Shown here: positions 26,558 through 37,171 of the stretch, piece by piece
Layout: each line of letters starts with the position of its first letter
Position numbering within the stretch: position 1 is the first letter of the stretch
Source: Anianabacter salinae
GTDB taxonomy: Bacteria; Pseudomonadota; Alphaproteobacteria; Rhodobacterales; Rhodobacteraceae
Reading direction: 5' to 3'
Assembly: GCF_019061145.1 (NCBI RefSeq)
Contig: NZ_JAHQZS010000004.1
Span: 1-64,000 of the forward strand
Length of the DNA: 64,000 nt
The notes under the pieces: generated by a model
What the model was told of the DNA's origin: nothing
The model's database searches: none
The model's input: the letters and a program-made list of their open reading frames with translations, nothing else
Made by a program: the position numbers and the translations under genes

Positions 26558-27118
26558 TCACCCCGGGAACGGATAGTAGCCAAGCCATGTGTGGATGGCG
26601 GCGATGATGCCGTAGAGCACCAGCGTGATTGCCAGAAGACGCACATCGCCCTTGACGCTGCCGCCGGTGAATGGCGCGGGGCGCGGTGTCTGCGCGTTGA
26701 TCAACACCATCTCGACCACAGCCCAGACGATCAGAACGCCCCACAGCACGATCGAGGCAAGATCGCCGTTCACCAGAAGATGCGCGACGCCCCAGGTGAT
26801 GAAGCCGGTCAGTTGCGGATGGCGCAGCTTGCCGCGCAGGCGGCTTTTCGACGATCCAAGGCCGAACAGGGCGATGGCGAAGATCATCAGCAGGTTGTTG
26901 AGATGCGCGCCCCAGCTCGGCGGGTCGTAGACCGGCACGATTTCGGCATTGCTATAGCCCAGCACCATCAGCACCACCGACCCCAGAAGGATCACGGCGA
27001 ACACCGCCTTGGACGCGTCGCCCAGCACCTGCGTCAGCATCGCGCGCGGCCCCGGAAGCAAGCGCTTGAACAGGTGGGCATCCACCCACAGGAAAAGCCC
27101 CAGAAGAAGAAGGATCAT
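26558..27118 (-). CDS. NnrU-family membrane protein
   Basis: Integral membrane protein of 186 residues with about five or six helices. The segment RGKLRHPQLTGFITWGVAHLLVNGDL is the NnrU/isoprenylcysteine-methyltransferase-like core. NnrU was named from denitrification loci, but here it overlaps mcl2 by 4 bases (ATGA) within an ethylmalonyl-CoA operon and no nitric-oxide gene is near. The function is unknown. Confidence 0.85.
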   Translation of the reverse strand: MILLLLGLFLWVDAHLFKRLLPGPRAMLTQVLGDASKAVFAVILLGSVVLMVLGYSNAEIVPVYDPPSWGAHLNNLLMIFAIALFGLGSSKSRLRGKLRHPQLTGFITWGVAHLLVNGDLASIVLWGVLIVWAVVEMVLINAQTPRPAPFTGGSVKGDVRLLAITLVLYGIIAAIHTWLGYYPFPG

Positions 27119-27966
27119 GTCGCGCGCTCCAATTCGGCGATGGCATCGGCCTGCGCAAGCGTGGCGCGCGCAGTGGCGACGTGCAAGTTCTCGACGATGG
27201 CGCCGTCCACCACCGCGACACCCTGCCCCGCCGCGCTCGCCTCATCATAGGCGGCGATCTGGCGCCGCGCGAGGTCGATCTCGGCCTCGGACGGGGCAAA
27301 GACCTCGTTCGCGGCGGCGATCTGCGCGGGGTGGATCAGCGTCTTGCCGTCAAAGCCCAAGCCGCGGCCCTCGGCGCATTCCGCGCGCAGGCCGTCCTCG
27401 TCCTTGAAGGCGTTGTAGACCCCGTCGACGATCACAAGGCCATGGGCGCGGGCGGCGAGAAGGCACAGTTGCAGCGAGGTCGTCAGCGCGGCACGGCTGC
27501 GGCTGCGCAGGTCCTTGGCCAGGTCGTTTGTCCCCATCACCATGCCCTGCAACCGGGGATGCGCGGCGATCTCGGCTGCGTTCAGGATGCCCTTGGGCGT
27601 TTCCATCATCGCCCAAAGCGGCTGATCGGGGGCCAGCGTTCCAGCCACGTCAAGATCGGACGGGCTGCCGACCTTGGGCAAGAGGATCGCATCGGCCCCG
27701 GCCCCTGCAAGCGCTGCCAGATCCTCGGACCCCCAGGCGGTATCAAGGCCGTTGATCCGCACGATCCGGGTGCGCGGCCCATAGTCGGCGGTCCGAAGGG
27801 TGTGCGCCAGCATCTCGCGCGCGGCCTTCTTCTCGTCCACCGCCACGGCATCCTCCAGGTCGAAGATGATCGCGTCGACCGGCAGGGTCCGGGCCTTGTC
27901 GAGCGCCCGCTCTTTCGAGCCGGGGATATACAGGACCGAACGGAAGGGCCGAGTCGTGAGCGCCAT
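27115..27966 (-). CDS. mcl2: CitE-like (3S)-malyl-CoA thioesterase
   Basis: Protein of 283 residues of the HpcH/HpaI-CitE lyase family. Visible are RSVLYIPGSKERALDKA, the metal-site AIIFDLEDAVAVDEKKAAR and MGTNDLAKDL. In Rhodobacter sphaeroides the equivalent gene next to mch encodes Mcl2, which hydrolyses (3S)-malyl-CoA to malate rather than cleaving it; I assign it by that context. A lyase such as Mcl1 is the alternative. ATG 27966 gives the normal N-terminus. It heads the operon with nnrU, DUF1737 and mch and has an inverted repeat just before its start. Confidence 0.85.
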   Translation of the reverse strand: MALTTRPFRSVLYIPGSKERALDKARTLPVDAIIFDLEDAVAVDEKKAAREMLAHTLRTADYGPRTRIVRINGLDTAWGSEDLAALAGAGADAILLPKVGSPSDLDVAGTLAPDQPLWAMMETPKGILNAAEIAAHPRLQGMVMGTNDLAKDLRSRSRAALTTSLQLCLLAARAHGLVIVDGVYNAFKDEDGLRAECAEGRGLGFDGKTLIHPAQIAAANEVFAPSEAEIDLARRQIAAYDEASAAGQGVAVVDGAIVENLHVATARATLAQADAIAELERAT

Positions 27967-27979
27967 GATTCCAACACCT

Positions 27980-27994
27980 CGCAATTTTGTTGCG
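27980..27994 (-). promoter_or_regulatory. Possible operator just before mcl2
   Basis: Perfect inverted repeat CGCAA-CAAAA-TTGCG on the minus strand, 13 bases before the mcl2 ATG. The near-identical layout CGCAA-TAAAG-TTACC precedes ecm. The location suggests a repressor site or an effect on ribosome access. Confidence 0.45.
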
Positions 27995-28131
27995 TGAAGG
28001 ATCACATCCACGCACCAAACCGCAACCCCAGTTTCGCCGCAATGCAGAGAAAGCGGTGCGGTCGCGGCATTAACCATATCGGAAGAGTTGCGGCGCAGGC
28101 TTTGGTCATTGCCCGATCAGGAGCCTTGACC

Positions 28132-28437
28132 ATGCGCCGCACCGCCCTTGCCCTCTTGCTGGCCCTTGCCGCCCTGCCCGCCGCCGCCCAGACCGGGAAC
28201 CGCACCTGCGCCGACCGCGACAGCGTGCTCGACCGTCTGTCCGGCAGCTATGGCGAGACGCGCCAGTCCATCGGGCTTGGCCAGAACAACGCCGTGATAG
28301 AGGTGTTCGCCTCGGCCGAGACCGGAACCTGGACGATCACCGTCACCCTGCCCAGCGGCCTGACATGCCTTGTCGCCTCGGGACAAGCGTTCGAACACCT
28401 GAACGAGACGCTGCAACCCGCGTCCGAGGATACCTGA
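28132..28437 (+). CDS. Small secreted protein of unknown function
   Basis: A 101-residue protein with a clear signal peptide (MRRTALALLLALAALPAAAQ) and a mature part of about 80 residues with two cysteines (TCADRDSVLDRLSG and SGLTCLVASG) that may form a disulfide. AGGAG lies 8 bases before ATG 28132. It is divergent from mcl2 and ends 7 bases before the convergent TauE gene. No family is recognised with confidence. Confidence 0.75.
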   Translation: MRRTALALLLALAALPAAAQTGNRTCADRDSVLDRLSGSYGETRQSIGLGQNNAVIEVFASAETGTWTITVTLPSGLTCLVASGQAFEHLNETLQPASEDT

Positions 28438-28444
28438 TCCGGCT

Positions 28445-29197
28445 TCAGGTCAGCGCGTCCCAGATCAGCTTGGCCCCGGCGAGGGTCAGGAAGATGTAGG
28501 TCACCCCGAAGAACCAGCGCTCCGAAATCGCACGGTGCGCCCAGACCCCCAGCCAGACGCCCGCAAAGGCGACGGGGGCGAGGAACAGGTTTGCCGTGAA
28601 GGTCTCGCGCGTGAAGATGCCCAGGAAGGCGAAGGGCACGAACTTCAACCAGTTGAGGATCCAGAACAGCAGCACGGTGGTGGCCTGGAACTCGGTCTTG
28701 GACAGGCGCTGTGACAACAGGTAGACGGCAGCGGGCGGTCCGCCCGCGTGGCTGATGAAGCTGGTGAAGCCCGCTGTTGCCCCGGCGATATAGCCGGCGA
28801 GCGGGCGCATCTTGCGCTTGGCCGGCCTGATCCATCCGCGCTTTTGCGCGACCTGCCAGCCGACGAAGCCCAGCGCGATCACCCCGATCAGCAGGCGGAA
28901 CACGTCCGGGTTCGCGACCTTCCACAAAGCGACCCCCAGCACGACCCCCGGAACGCTGCCGATAAGCAGCGCGCGCGCCGAAGGCCAGTGCCACTGCTTC
29001 CAGAACGGCCTTAGCGCGCCCATATCCATGAGCATCAAGAGCGGCAGCATAAGGCCCAGCGCCTCGCCCGGCCCCAGAATCAGCGCCAGGAACGGCGTTG
29101 CGGCAAACGAAGCGCCGGACCCGAACCCGCCCTTGGACACCCCCGCGAACAGCACCGCCGGGATCGCCATGGCGAAAAAGAAGGCATCAAGCTCCAT
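28445..29197 (-). CDS. TauE/SafE-family permease (second copy)
   Basis: Membrane protein of 250 residues with about eight helices and the family Gly-rich entry region AGVSKGGFGSGASFAATPFL near residue 18, plus GATAGFTSFISHAGGPPAAV in the second half. It is a shorter, different subfamily from the copy at 4640. The substrate is unknown. It is divergent from mdh across a 163-base gap in which I see no clear operator. Confidence 0.85.
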   Translation of the reverse strand: MELDAFFFAMAIPAVLFAGVSKGGFGSGASFAATPFLALILGPGEALGLMLPLLMLMDMGALRPFWKQWHWPSARALLIGSVPGVVLGVALWKVANPDVFRLLIGVIALGFVGWQVAQKRGWIRPAKRKMRPLAGYIAGATAGFTSFISHAGGPPAAVYLLSQRLSKTEFQATTVLLFWILNWLKFVPFAFLGIFTRETFTANLFLAPVAFAGVWLGVWAHRAISERWFFGVTYIFLTLAGAKLIWDALT

Positions 29198-29348
29198 CGC
29201 GGTGCATCTTTCGGGAAACCCAGACCTCAGAACGCTTTATCCGACGCCGCACGCCAAGGAAACCGGTCAGGCGGCAGCGCGCGGTGTGCCGATCACCTTG
29301 CGCGCGGGCATGCCTTTGGCTACGGAACCGGCCCAACGACCACGCTGA

Positions 29349-30323
<975 letters not shown>

Positions 30324-30352
30324 TCGGCAATCCGTTCCCGAAAAGACTCAAG

Positions 30353-30384
30353 TGGCCCGTGCGGATCCCCGCGCGGGCCATTTT
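30353..30384 (+). terminator. Intrinsic terminator after mdh
   Basis: A 12-bp stem TGGCCCGTGCGG / CCGCGCGGGCCA (one G-T pair) with loop ATCC, followed by TTTT and more T-rich sequence. It lies 29 bases past the mdh stop. Confidence 0.88.
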
Positions 30385-30458
30385 GCTGTGTTTTGCCTTG
30401 GCCGCCCGGCGCGGCGCGTGGCATCCTGCGCGCGAGCAGATCACACAAGGCGCAGGCA

Positions 30459-31232
30459 ATGGCACAGACACTTCCGGTAGAGTCCGGCTTTCGGCCGGCG
30501 GCGGGCATGATCTATGCGCGTTACCTGAAATCGCTGCACCAGGGCGCACCATTTGACTGGTATCTCGAAATCGGCTGCCGCAAGGGCAACACCTTTGCCG
30601 GATCGCGGTCCAAGACCATCGCCGTCGATCCCTATTTCCAGGTCGACCAGAACGTCATCACGCAAAAGCCCGCGCTGCACGTCTTTCAGCAGACCAGCGA
30701 CGATTTCTTCGCGTCGGGGTTCCTCAAGGCGATCAAGGCCAAGCTGTCGTTCTCGTTTCTCGACGGGATGCACCTGTTCGAGTTTCTGCTGCGCGACATC
30801 ATCAACACCGAGGCGCATTCGCGCGCGGACGGGATCATCGCGCTGCACGACTGCATTCCGTTCGATCATGCGATGACGACGCGCGATCTGGACAATCTGC
30901 CGTCACGGGCCTGGACCGGCGACGTGTGGAAGATCCTGCCCATCCTGCGCCAGTACCGCCCCAAGATGCAGATCGACGTTCTGGATTGTCAGCCCTCCGG
31001 GCTGGTGCTGCTGTCCGGCCTCAAGCCGTCCGACAAGTCGTTGTCCAAGGCCTATGACCAGATCGTCGCCGACTGGGCCGATGTCACACTGCAGGATTAC
31101 GGTCTGGACAGGTTCTATGACCAGTTCGAATTCGTCGATGCGCGGGCCGACCGGATTGGCGGTTTCCAGCGCTTCAGTCACTTGCGGCTGGACGAGACCG
31201 AGGCGACGCGGCCGGAATACATCACCCCTTGA
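30459..31232 (+). CDS. Methyltransf_24-like class I methyltransferase
   Basis: A 257-residue protein. WYLEIGCRKGNTFAGS followed by TIAVDPYF resembles SAM-binding motif I and the ribose-binding acid; FSFLDGMHLFEFLLRDI and GIIALHDCIPFDH match the Methyltransf_24 pattern (acid-Gly-x-His and His-Asp-Cys). The substrate is unknown; relatives act on glycans or lipids. ATG 30459 (MAQTLPVES) follows the mdh terminator. It lies between mdh and sucC, the second methyltransferase embedded in this TCA region. Confidence 0.65.
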   Translation: MAQTLPVESGFRPAAGMIYARYLKSLHQGAPFDWYLEIGCRKGNTFAGSRSKTIAVDPYFQVDQNVITQKPALHVFQQTSDDFFASGFLKAIKAKLSFSFLDGMHLFEFLLRDIINTEAHSRADGIIALHDCIPFDHAMTTRDLDNLPSRAWTGDVWKILPILRQYRPKMQIDVLDCQPSGLVLLSGLKPSDKSLSKAYDQIVADWADVTLQDYGLDRFYDQFEFVDARADRIGGFQRFSHLRLDETEATRPEYITP

Positions 31233-31271
31233 CCCGCTGCGGGGCGAGTCGCGGGCGAAGCCGGACTGATT

Positions 31272-31302
31272 TGTGATCACTAGATTTCAACGTGTGATCA
31301 CA
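31272..31302 (+). promoter_or_regulatory. Tandem operator upstream of sucC
   Basis: TGTGATCACT (31272-31281) and TGTGATCACA (31293-31302) are spaced 21 bp start to start, the same motif and spacing as before sdhC. The proximal site ends 110 bases before the sucC ATG. The pair suggests dimers on the same face of the helix, two turns apart. Confidence 0.7.
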
Positions 31303-31412
31303 AAGCGCCGAAAAACCGGCCAGATAGCGCCAACGCCCGGAATATTCCTTCAAACTGCCCTGTCCCCTGTGCCATCAGACGCGCGACCAGTCATAAGACA
31401 CGGGACAGTGCG

Positions 31413-32606
31413 ATGAACATCCACGAATATCAGGCCAAGGCGCTTCTGCGCGACTACGGCGCGCCGGTCAGCGATGGCCGCGTCGTTTTCAGGGCCGAAG
31501 AGGCGAAAACGGCAGCGGGCGAGATGGACGGCCCGCTTTGGGTCGTCAAGGCGCAGATCCACGCAGGCGGCCGCGGCAAGGGCCACTTCAAAGAGGCTGA
31601 CGCGGGCGAAAAGGGCGGTGTGCGCCTTGCCAAGTCGGTCGAAGAGGCTGCCGAGCACGCCAAGAAGATGCTGGGCCGCACGCTGGTGACGCACCAGACC
31701 GGACCGGCGGGCAAGCAGGTCAACCGCATCTACATCGAGGATGGCTCGGACATCGAGCGCGAGCTGTATCTCGCGCTTCTGGTGGACCGCCAGACCAGCC
31801 GCATCTCGTTCGTCTGCTCGACCGAGGGCGGCATGGACATCGAGGAGGTCGCCGCGTCGACCCCCGAGAAGATCCTGTCGTTCAGCGTCGATCCCGCCAC
31901 CGGATATCAGGCGTTCCACGGTCGCCGCGTCGCCTTTGCGCTGGGTCTGACCGGCAAGCAGGTCAAGGAATGCGTCGGCCTGATGGGCATCCTCTACAAG
32001 GCCTTCATCGAGAAGGACATGGAGATGCTCGAGATCAACCCGCTCATCATCACCGACGCGGGTTCTCTCAAGGTGCTGGATGCCAAGGTCAGCTTTGACG
32101 GCAACGCGATCTACCGCCACGCCGATATCGCCAGCCTGCGCGACGAGACCGAGGAAGACGCCAAGGAACTCGCCGCCTCCAAATACGACCTCAACTACAT
32201 CGCGCTGGACGGCGAGATCGGCTGCATGGTCAACGGCGCGGGCCTTGCGATGGCGACGATGGACATCATCAAGCTGTATGGCGCGGAGCCTGCAAACTTC
32301 CTCGATGTGGGCGGTGGCGCCACGAAGGAAAAGGTGACCGAGGCGTTCAAGATCATCACCTCCGATCCGCAGGTGAAGGGCATTCTCGTCAACATCTTCG
32401 GCGGCATCATGCGCTGCGACGTCATCGCCGAGGGCGTGATCGCCGCGGTCAAGGAAGTCGGGCTTCAGGTGCCGCTGGTCGTGCGTCTTGAAGGCACCAA
32501 CGTCGAGAAGGGCAAGGAGATCATCGAATCCTCCGGCCTGAACGTCATTGCCGCCGCCGACCTCAAGGACGGCGCCGAGAAGATCGTGAAAGCGGTCAAG
32601 GGCTGA
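31413..32606 (+). CDS. sucC: Succinyl-CoA synthetase beta subunit (ADP-forming)
   Basis: ATP-grasp subunit of 397 residues. [18 protein letters not shown] is the canonical N-terminus; [11 protein letters not shown] and EINPLIIT belong to the nucleotide site, and [16 protein letters not shown] is near the subunit interface. With SucD it converts succinyl-CoA to succinate while forming ATP or GTP. It is first in the suc operon under the tandem operator. Confidence 0.97.
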   Translation: MNIHEYQAKALLRDYGAPVSDGRVVFRAEEAKTAAGEMDGPLWVVKAQIHAGGRGKGHFKEADAGEKGGVRLAKSVEEAAEHAKKMLGRTLVTHQTGPAGKQVNRIYIEDGSDIERELYLALLVDRQTSRISFVCSTEGGMDIEEVAASTPEKILSFSVDPATGYQAFHGRRVAFALGLTGKQVKECVGLMGILYKAFIEKDMEMLEINPLIITDAGSLKVLDAKVSFDGNAIYRHADIASLRDETEEDAKELAASKYDLNYIALDGEIGCMVNGAGLAMATMDIIKLYGAEPANFLDVGGGATKEKVTEAFKIITSDPQVKGILVNIFGGIMRCDVIAEGVIAAVKEVGLQVPLVVRLEGTNVEKGKEIIESSGLNVIAAADLKDGAEKIVKAVKG

Positions 32607-32608
32607 AT

Positions 32609-32662
32609 GTAGGGCGGGACTTGTCCCGCCTTCCCGAACGACACTGGCGGGCCGGGCCCGCC
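32609..32662. repeat. Palindromic repeat between sucC and sucD
   Basis: GTAGGGCGGGACTTGTCCCGCC (palindromic core GGCGGGACTTGTCCCGCC) at 32609-32630, then a second hairpin GGCGGGCC-G-GGCCCGCC at 32646-32662. The first element recurs at 38732-38806 and 40818-40839 in the same operon. It could modulate the sucC/sucD transcript. Confidence 0.85.
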
Positions 32663-32679
32663 CCACGAAGGAGGCCCCG

Positions 32680-33561
32680 ATGGCCGTACTCGTAGACGAA
32701 AACACCAAGGTGATCTGCCAGGGCCTCACCGGCTCGCAAGGCACCTTTCACACCGAACAGGCGATCGCCTACGGCACGCAGATGGTCGGCGGCGTCACGC
32801 CCGGCAAGGGCGGCCAGACGCACCTTGACCTGCCGGTGTTCGACAGCTGCCACGAGGCGGTGCAGGTCACCGGCGCGAACGCGTCCGTGATCTACGTGCC
32901 GCCGCCGTTCGCCGCCGACTCGATCCTGGAAGCCATCGACGCGGAAATCCCGCTGGTGATCTGCATCACCGAAGGTATCCCGGTGCTCGACATGATGCGC
33001 GTCAAGCGCGCGCTGGAAGGGTCGAAGACCCGGCTCATCGGTCCGAACTGCCCCGGTGTCATCACCCCCGGCGCCTGCAAGATCGGCATCATGCCCGGCC
33101 ACATCCACAAGCGCGGCAGCGTCGGCGTGGTGTCGCGTTCCGGCACGCTGACCTACGAGGCGGTCAAGCAGACCTCGGACAGCGGGCTGGGCCAGTCCAC
33201 CGCTGTCGGCATCGGCGGCGACCCGATCAAGGGCACCGAGCATATCGACGTGCTCGAGATGTTCCTGGCCGACCCCGAGACGCAGTCGATCATCATGATC
33301 GGCGAGATCGGCGGCAACGCCGAGGAAGACGCCGCGCAGTTTCTTGCGGACGAGCGCAAGGCTGGCCGCTGGAAGCCGACCGCCGGTTTCATCGCGGGCC
33401 GCACCGCACCGCCCGGCCGCCGCATGGGCCACGCGGGCGCCATCGTCGCGGGCGGCAAGGGCGACGCGGAATCGAAGATCGAGGCGATGAAATCCGCCGG
33501 GATCGTCGTCGCCGACAGCCCCGCCACGCTGGGCGAAGCCGTGCTCAAGGCGATCGGCTGA
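32680..33561 (+). CDS. sucD: Succinyl-CoA synthetase alpha subunit
   Basis: CoA-binding and phospho-His subunit of 293 residues. The N-terminal CoA motif region includes [19 protein letters not shown], and the phosphorylated His lies in [22 protein letters not shown] precedes the ATG at good spacing. It is separated from sucC by a palindromic repeat. Confidence 0.97.
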   Translation: MAVLVDENTKVICQGLTGSQGTFHTEQAIAYGTQMVGGVTPGKGGQTHLDLPVFDSCHEAVQVTGANASVIYVPPPFAADSILEAIDAEIPLVICITEGIPVLDMMRVKRALEGSKTRLIGPNCPGVITPGACKIGIMPGHIHKRGSVGVVSRSGTLTYEAVKQTSDSGLGQSTAVGIGGDPIKGTEHIDVLEMFLADPETQSIIMIGEIGGNAEEDAAQFLADERKAGRWKPTAGFIAGRTAPPGRRMGHAGAIVAGGKGDAESKIEAMKSAGIVVADSPATLGEAVLKAIG

Positions 33562-33664
33562 CGCACATGCCTCTTGCGCCGCATAGCATCCACCAACGGC
33601 GGGCGCCCCTTGGGCGGCCCGCCGCGGTGCTTTGCGCCTGCCCGTTCCGGGCCGGGGTGCGGAC

Positions 33665-34201
33665 ATGAGCTTTACCAACGCGGTCCGCACCTGTTTCGCC
33701 AAGTATTTCGCCTTTTCGGGACGTGCCCGGCGGTCGGAATACTGGTGGTTCGTGCTGTTCGTGTTCCTTGGCAGCGCCGCCGCAGGCATCCTTGACGGGG
33801 TATTGTTCGGCTCGGCCGATGTCGCGGTCGGGCAGCTTGACGATGGCACCTATGGCGCCGCGGCAGGATCAAGCGGCCCGGTGTCGCTGCTGTTCGGCCT
33901 TGGCACGCTTGTTCCGTCGATCTCTGCGGGCTGGCGCCGGATGCACGACAGCGGGCGCTCCGGCCTTTACCTGCTCTATCCGCTCATCGTGATCATCGGG
34001 CTTGGCACCTTTGCCAGCCTGATCGGCGCGCTTGACCCGATCCTGTCCGGCGAGGCGGTCGGCGGCTTTGCCGCCGTGATGCTGGCTCTTGGCGGGCTCG
34101 TCTTCCTGATTTCCCCGTTGCTCGTGATCTGGTGGCTGACCCGCCCGACAGAGCCCGGCCCGAACGCCTACGGTCCCAACCCTGTTGAGGTAACGCCATG
34201 A
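33665..34201 (+). CDS. DUF805 membrane protein in the suc operon
   Basis: Inner-membrane protein of 178 residues. MSFTNAVRTCFAKYFAFSGR followed by RRSEYWWFVLF is the DUF805 signature, as is the downstream GWRRMHDSGRSGLYLL. It has about four helices. The function is unknown in the family. Its stop overlaps the sucA ATG (ATGA), so it is co-translated with 2-oxoglutarate dehydrogenase, which is unusual. ATG 33665 was chosen because it begins the conserved domain. Confidence 0.88.
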   Translation: MSFTNAVRTCFAKYFAFSGRARRSEYWWFVLFVFLGSAAAGILDGVLFGSADVAVGQLDDGTYGAAAGSSGPVSLLFGLGTLVPSISAGWRRMHDSGRSGLYLLYPLIVIIGLGTFASLIGALDPILSGEAVGGFAAVMLALGGLVFLISPLLVIWWLTRPTEPGPNAYGPNPVEVTP

Positions 34202-37164
34202 CCGACCAGTCTTCCAACGACGTCTTCCACGCTTCCAGCTTCATGCAGGGGCACAACGCGGCCTATCTCGACCAGCTTTACGCGCGCTGGGCGAACGATC
34301 CGTCTGCGGTGGACGACGCCTGGCAAGAGTTCTTTCGCACGCTGGGGGATGACGAAGGCGCGGTGAAGTCCGAGGCGGCGGGCCCGTCCTGGGCGCGCAC
34401 CGACTGGCCGCCGATCCCGAACGACGAGCTGACGGCAGCGCTGGACGGGCAATGGGCAGCCGATCCCGCACGCGATGCGAAGGCGGCGGGCGACAAGATC
34501 AAGGCCAAGGCGCAGGACGTTGGCGCGCAGGTCTCCGAGGATGCGGTCAAGCAGGCCGTGCTCGATTCGATCCGCGCGATCATGCTGATCCGCGCCTACC
34601 GGATCCGGGGTCATCTGGCGGCGCAGCTTGACCCGCTGGGCATGCGCAACAGCGAGACCGACCAGCCCGAGCTGGACCCGAAATCCTACGGCTTCACCGA
34701 GGCCGACATGGACCGGCCGATCTTCATCGACAACGTGCTGGGTCTTCAGATCGCGTCGATGCGGCAGATCCTGGATATCGTGAAGCGCACCTATTGCGGC
34801 ACCTTCGCGCTGCAGTACATGCACATCTCGGACCCCGAGCAGGCAAGCTGGCTGAAAGAGCGGATCGAAGGCTACGGCAAGGAGATCAGCTTTACCCAGA
34901 GAGGCCGCAAGGCGATCCTGAACAAGCTGGTCGAGGCCGAGGGTTTCGAGAAGTTCCTGCACGTCAAGTACATGGGTACCAAGCGCTTCGGTCTCGACGG
35001 CGGCGAGGCGCTGATCCCCGCGATGGAACAGATCATCAAGCGCGGCGGCGCGCTGGGGGTGAAAGAGGTCATCTTCGGGATGCCGCACCGAGGCCGCCTG
35101 TCGGTGCTGGCCAACGTGATGAACAAGCCCTACCGCGCGATCTTCAACGAGTTCCAGGGCGGCAGCTTCAAGCCCGAGGATGTCGACGGTTCGGGCGACG
35201 TGAAATATCACCTCGGCGCCTCCAGCGACCGGGAATTCGACGGCAATACCGTCCACTTGTCGCTGACCGCCAACCCCTCGCACCTGGAAGCGGTGAACCC
35301 GGTCGTTCTGGGCAAGGCGCGCGCCAAGCAGTTCCAGTTGAACGACACCGAGCGCACGGCGGTCCTGCCGGTGCTCCTGCACGGCGACGCGGCGTTTGCG
35401 GGCCAGGGCGTCGTTGCGGAATGCTTCGGTCTGTCGGGACTTGTCGGGCACCGCACCGGCGGCACGATCCACCTGATCGTGAACAACCAGATCGGCTTTA
35501 CCACGGCGCCGCATTTCTCGCGCTCGTCGCCCTATCCGACGGACATCGCGCTGATGGTCGAGGCGCCGATCTTCCACGTCAACGGCGATGATCCCGAGGC
35601 CGTCGTGCACGCCGCCAAGGTGGCGACCGAATTCCGGCAGAAGTTCCACAAGGACGCGGTTATCGACATCTTCTGCTACCGGCGCTTTGGTCACAACGAG
35701 GGCGACGAGCCCATGTTCACCAACCCGGCGATGTACAACCGCATCAAGAAGCAGAAGACCACGCTTCAGCTGTATACCGAGCGGCTGGTGAAGGACGGCC
35801 TGATCCCCGAGGGCGAGATCGAGGACATGAAGGCGTCGTTCCAGGCGATGCTCAACGAAGAGTTCGAGGCCGGCAAGGACTACAAGCCCAACAAGGCCGA
35901 CTGGCTGGATGGCCGCTGGTCGCATCTTGACCGCGAGGGCGAGGAATATCAGCGCGGCGAGACCGCGATCTCGGAAGACACGCTCAAGCAGGTCGGAACG
36001 GCGCTGAGCAAGTCGCCCGAAAACTTCAACATGCACCGCACCGTCGGCCGCCTGCTGGATGCCAAGCGAGAGATGTTCGAGACCGGACGTGGCTATGACT
36101 GGGCCACCGCCGAGGCGCTGGCATTCGGCTCGCTTCTGACCGAGGGGTATCCGGTGCGCCTTGCAGGCCAGGATTCGGGACGCGGCACCTTTTCGCAGCG
36201 CCATTCCGCGCTGATCGACCAGGAAACCGAGGAGCGGTATTACCCGCTCAACAACATCCGCGAGGGGCAGGCGCGCTACGAGGTCATCGACTCGATGCTC
36301 TCGGAATACGCGGTCCTCGGCTTCGAATACGGCTATTCACTGGCCGAGCCGAACGCGCTGGTGATGTGGGAAGCCCAGTTCGGCGACTTCGCCAACGGCG
36401 CGCAGATCATGTTCGACCAGTTCATCTCGTCGGGCGAGCGCAAGTGGCTGCGGATGTCCGGCCTCGTGATGCTGCTGCCGCACGGCTATGAAGGTCAGGG
36501 GCCGGAACACTCGTCGGCGCGGCTGGAACGGTTCCTGCAGATGTGCGCCGAAGACAACTGGATCGTCGCCAACTGCTCGACGCCCGCCAACTACTTCCAC
36601 ATCCTGCGCCGCCAGATCCACCGCAGCTATCGCAAGCCGCTGGTGCTGATGACGCCGAAGTCGCTGCTGCGCCACAAGATGGCGATCTCGCAGACCGAGG
36701 ATTTCATCACCGGATCGTCCTTCCACCGTGTCCTCTGGGACGACGCGCAAAAGGGCAATTCGGACCTGACGCTCAAGGGCGACGACAAGATCAAGCGCGT
36801 CGTGATGTGTTCCGGCAAGGTCTACTACGACCTTCTGGAAAAGCGCGACGCCGAAGGGCTCGACGACGTGTATCTCCTGCGTCTCGAACAGTTCTATCCG
36901 TTCCCGGCCCTGTCGCTGGTCAAGGAACTGGAACGCTTCAAGGGCGCCGAGATGATCTGGTGCCAGGAAGAGCCCAAGAACCAGGGCGCCTGGTCGTTCA
37001 TCGAACCGAACCTTGAATGGGTGCTCGGCCGGATCAAGGCCAAGAACACCCGTCCCATCTATACAGGCCGCAACGCGAGCGCCTCGCCCGCCACCGGCCT
37101 GGCATCGAATCACAAGGCACAGCAGGCAGCGCTGGTGAATGCCGCGCTCGGATTGGAAGGATAA
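34198..37164 (+). CDS. sucA: 2-Oxoglutarate dehydrogenase E1 component
   Basis: Thiamin-diphosphate-dependent decarboxylase of 988 residues. The N-terminal E2-binding segment includes [19 protein letters not shown]. The active-site region is seen in [14 protein letters not shown], and [14 protein letters not shown] plus the metal-binding NNQIGFTT belong to the ThDP site. It supplies succinyl groups to SucB lipoyl arms. It is seven bases before sucB. Confidence 0.97.
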   Translation: MTDQSSNDVFHASSFMQGHNAAYLDQLYARWANDPSAVDDAWQEFFRTLGDDEGAVKSEAAGPSWARTDWPPIPNDELTAALDGQWAADPARDAKAAGDKIKAKAQDVGAQVSEDAVKQAVLDSIRAIMLIRAYRIRGHLAAQLDPLGMRNSETDQPELDPKSYGFTEADMDRPIFIDNVLGLQIASMRQILDIVKRTYCGTFALQYMHISDPEQASWLKERIEGYGKEISFTQRGRKAILNKLVEAEGFEKFLHVKYMGTKRFGLDGGEALIPAMEQIIKRGGALGVKEVIFGMPHRGRLSVLANVMNKPYRAIFNEFQGGSFKPEDVDGSGDVKYHLGASSDREFDGNTVHLSLTANPSHLEAVNPVVLGKARAKQFQLNDTERTAVLPVLLHGDAAFAGQGVVAECFGLSGLVGHRTGGTIHLIVNNQIGFTTAPHFSRSSPYPTDIALMVEAPIFHVNGDDPEAVVHAAKVATEFRQKFHKDAVIDIFCYRRFGHNEGDEPMFTNPAMYNRIKKQKTTLQLYTERLVKDGLIPEGEIEDMKASFQAMLNEEFEAGKDYKPNKADWLDGRWSHLDREGEEYQRGETAISEDTLKQVGTALSKSPENFNMHRTVGRLLDAKREMFETGRGYDWATAEALAFGSLLTEGYPVRLAGQDSGRGTFSQRHSALIDQETEERYYPLNNIREGQARYEVIDSMLSEYAVLGFEYGYSLAEPNALVMWEAQFGDFANGAQIMFDQFISSGERKWLRMSGLVMLLPHGYEGQGPEHSSARLERFLQMCAEDNWIVANCSTPANYFHILRRQIHRSYRKPLVLMTPKSLLRHKMAISQTEDFITGSSFHRVLWDDAQKGNSDLTLKGDDKIKRVVMCSGKVYYDLLEKRDAEGLDDVYLLRLEQFYPFPALSLVKELERFKGAEMIWCQEEPKNQGAWSFIEPNLEWVLGRIKAKNTRPIYTGRNASASPATGLASNHKAQQAALVNAALGLEG

Positions 37165-37171
37165 CGTACCG

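Noticed and set aside
34168-36204. Minus-strand frame of about 680 codons opposite sucA
   Set aside because: Antisense shadow of the certain sucA gene.
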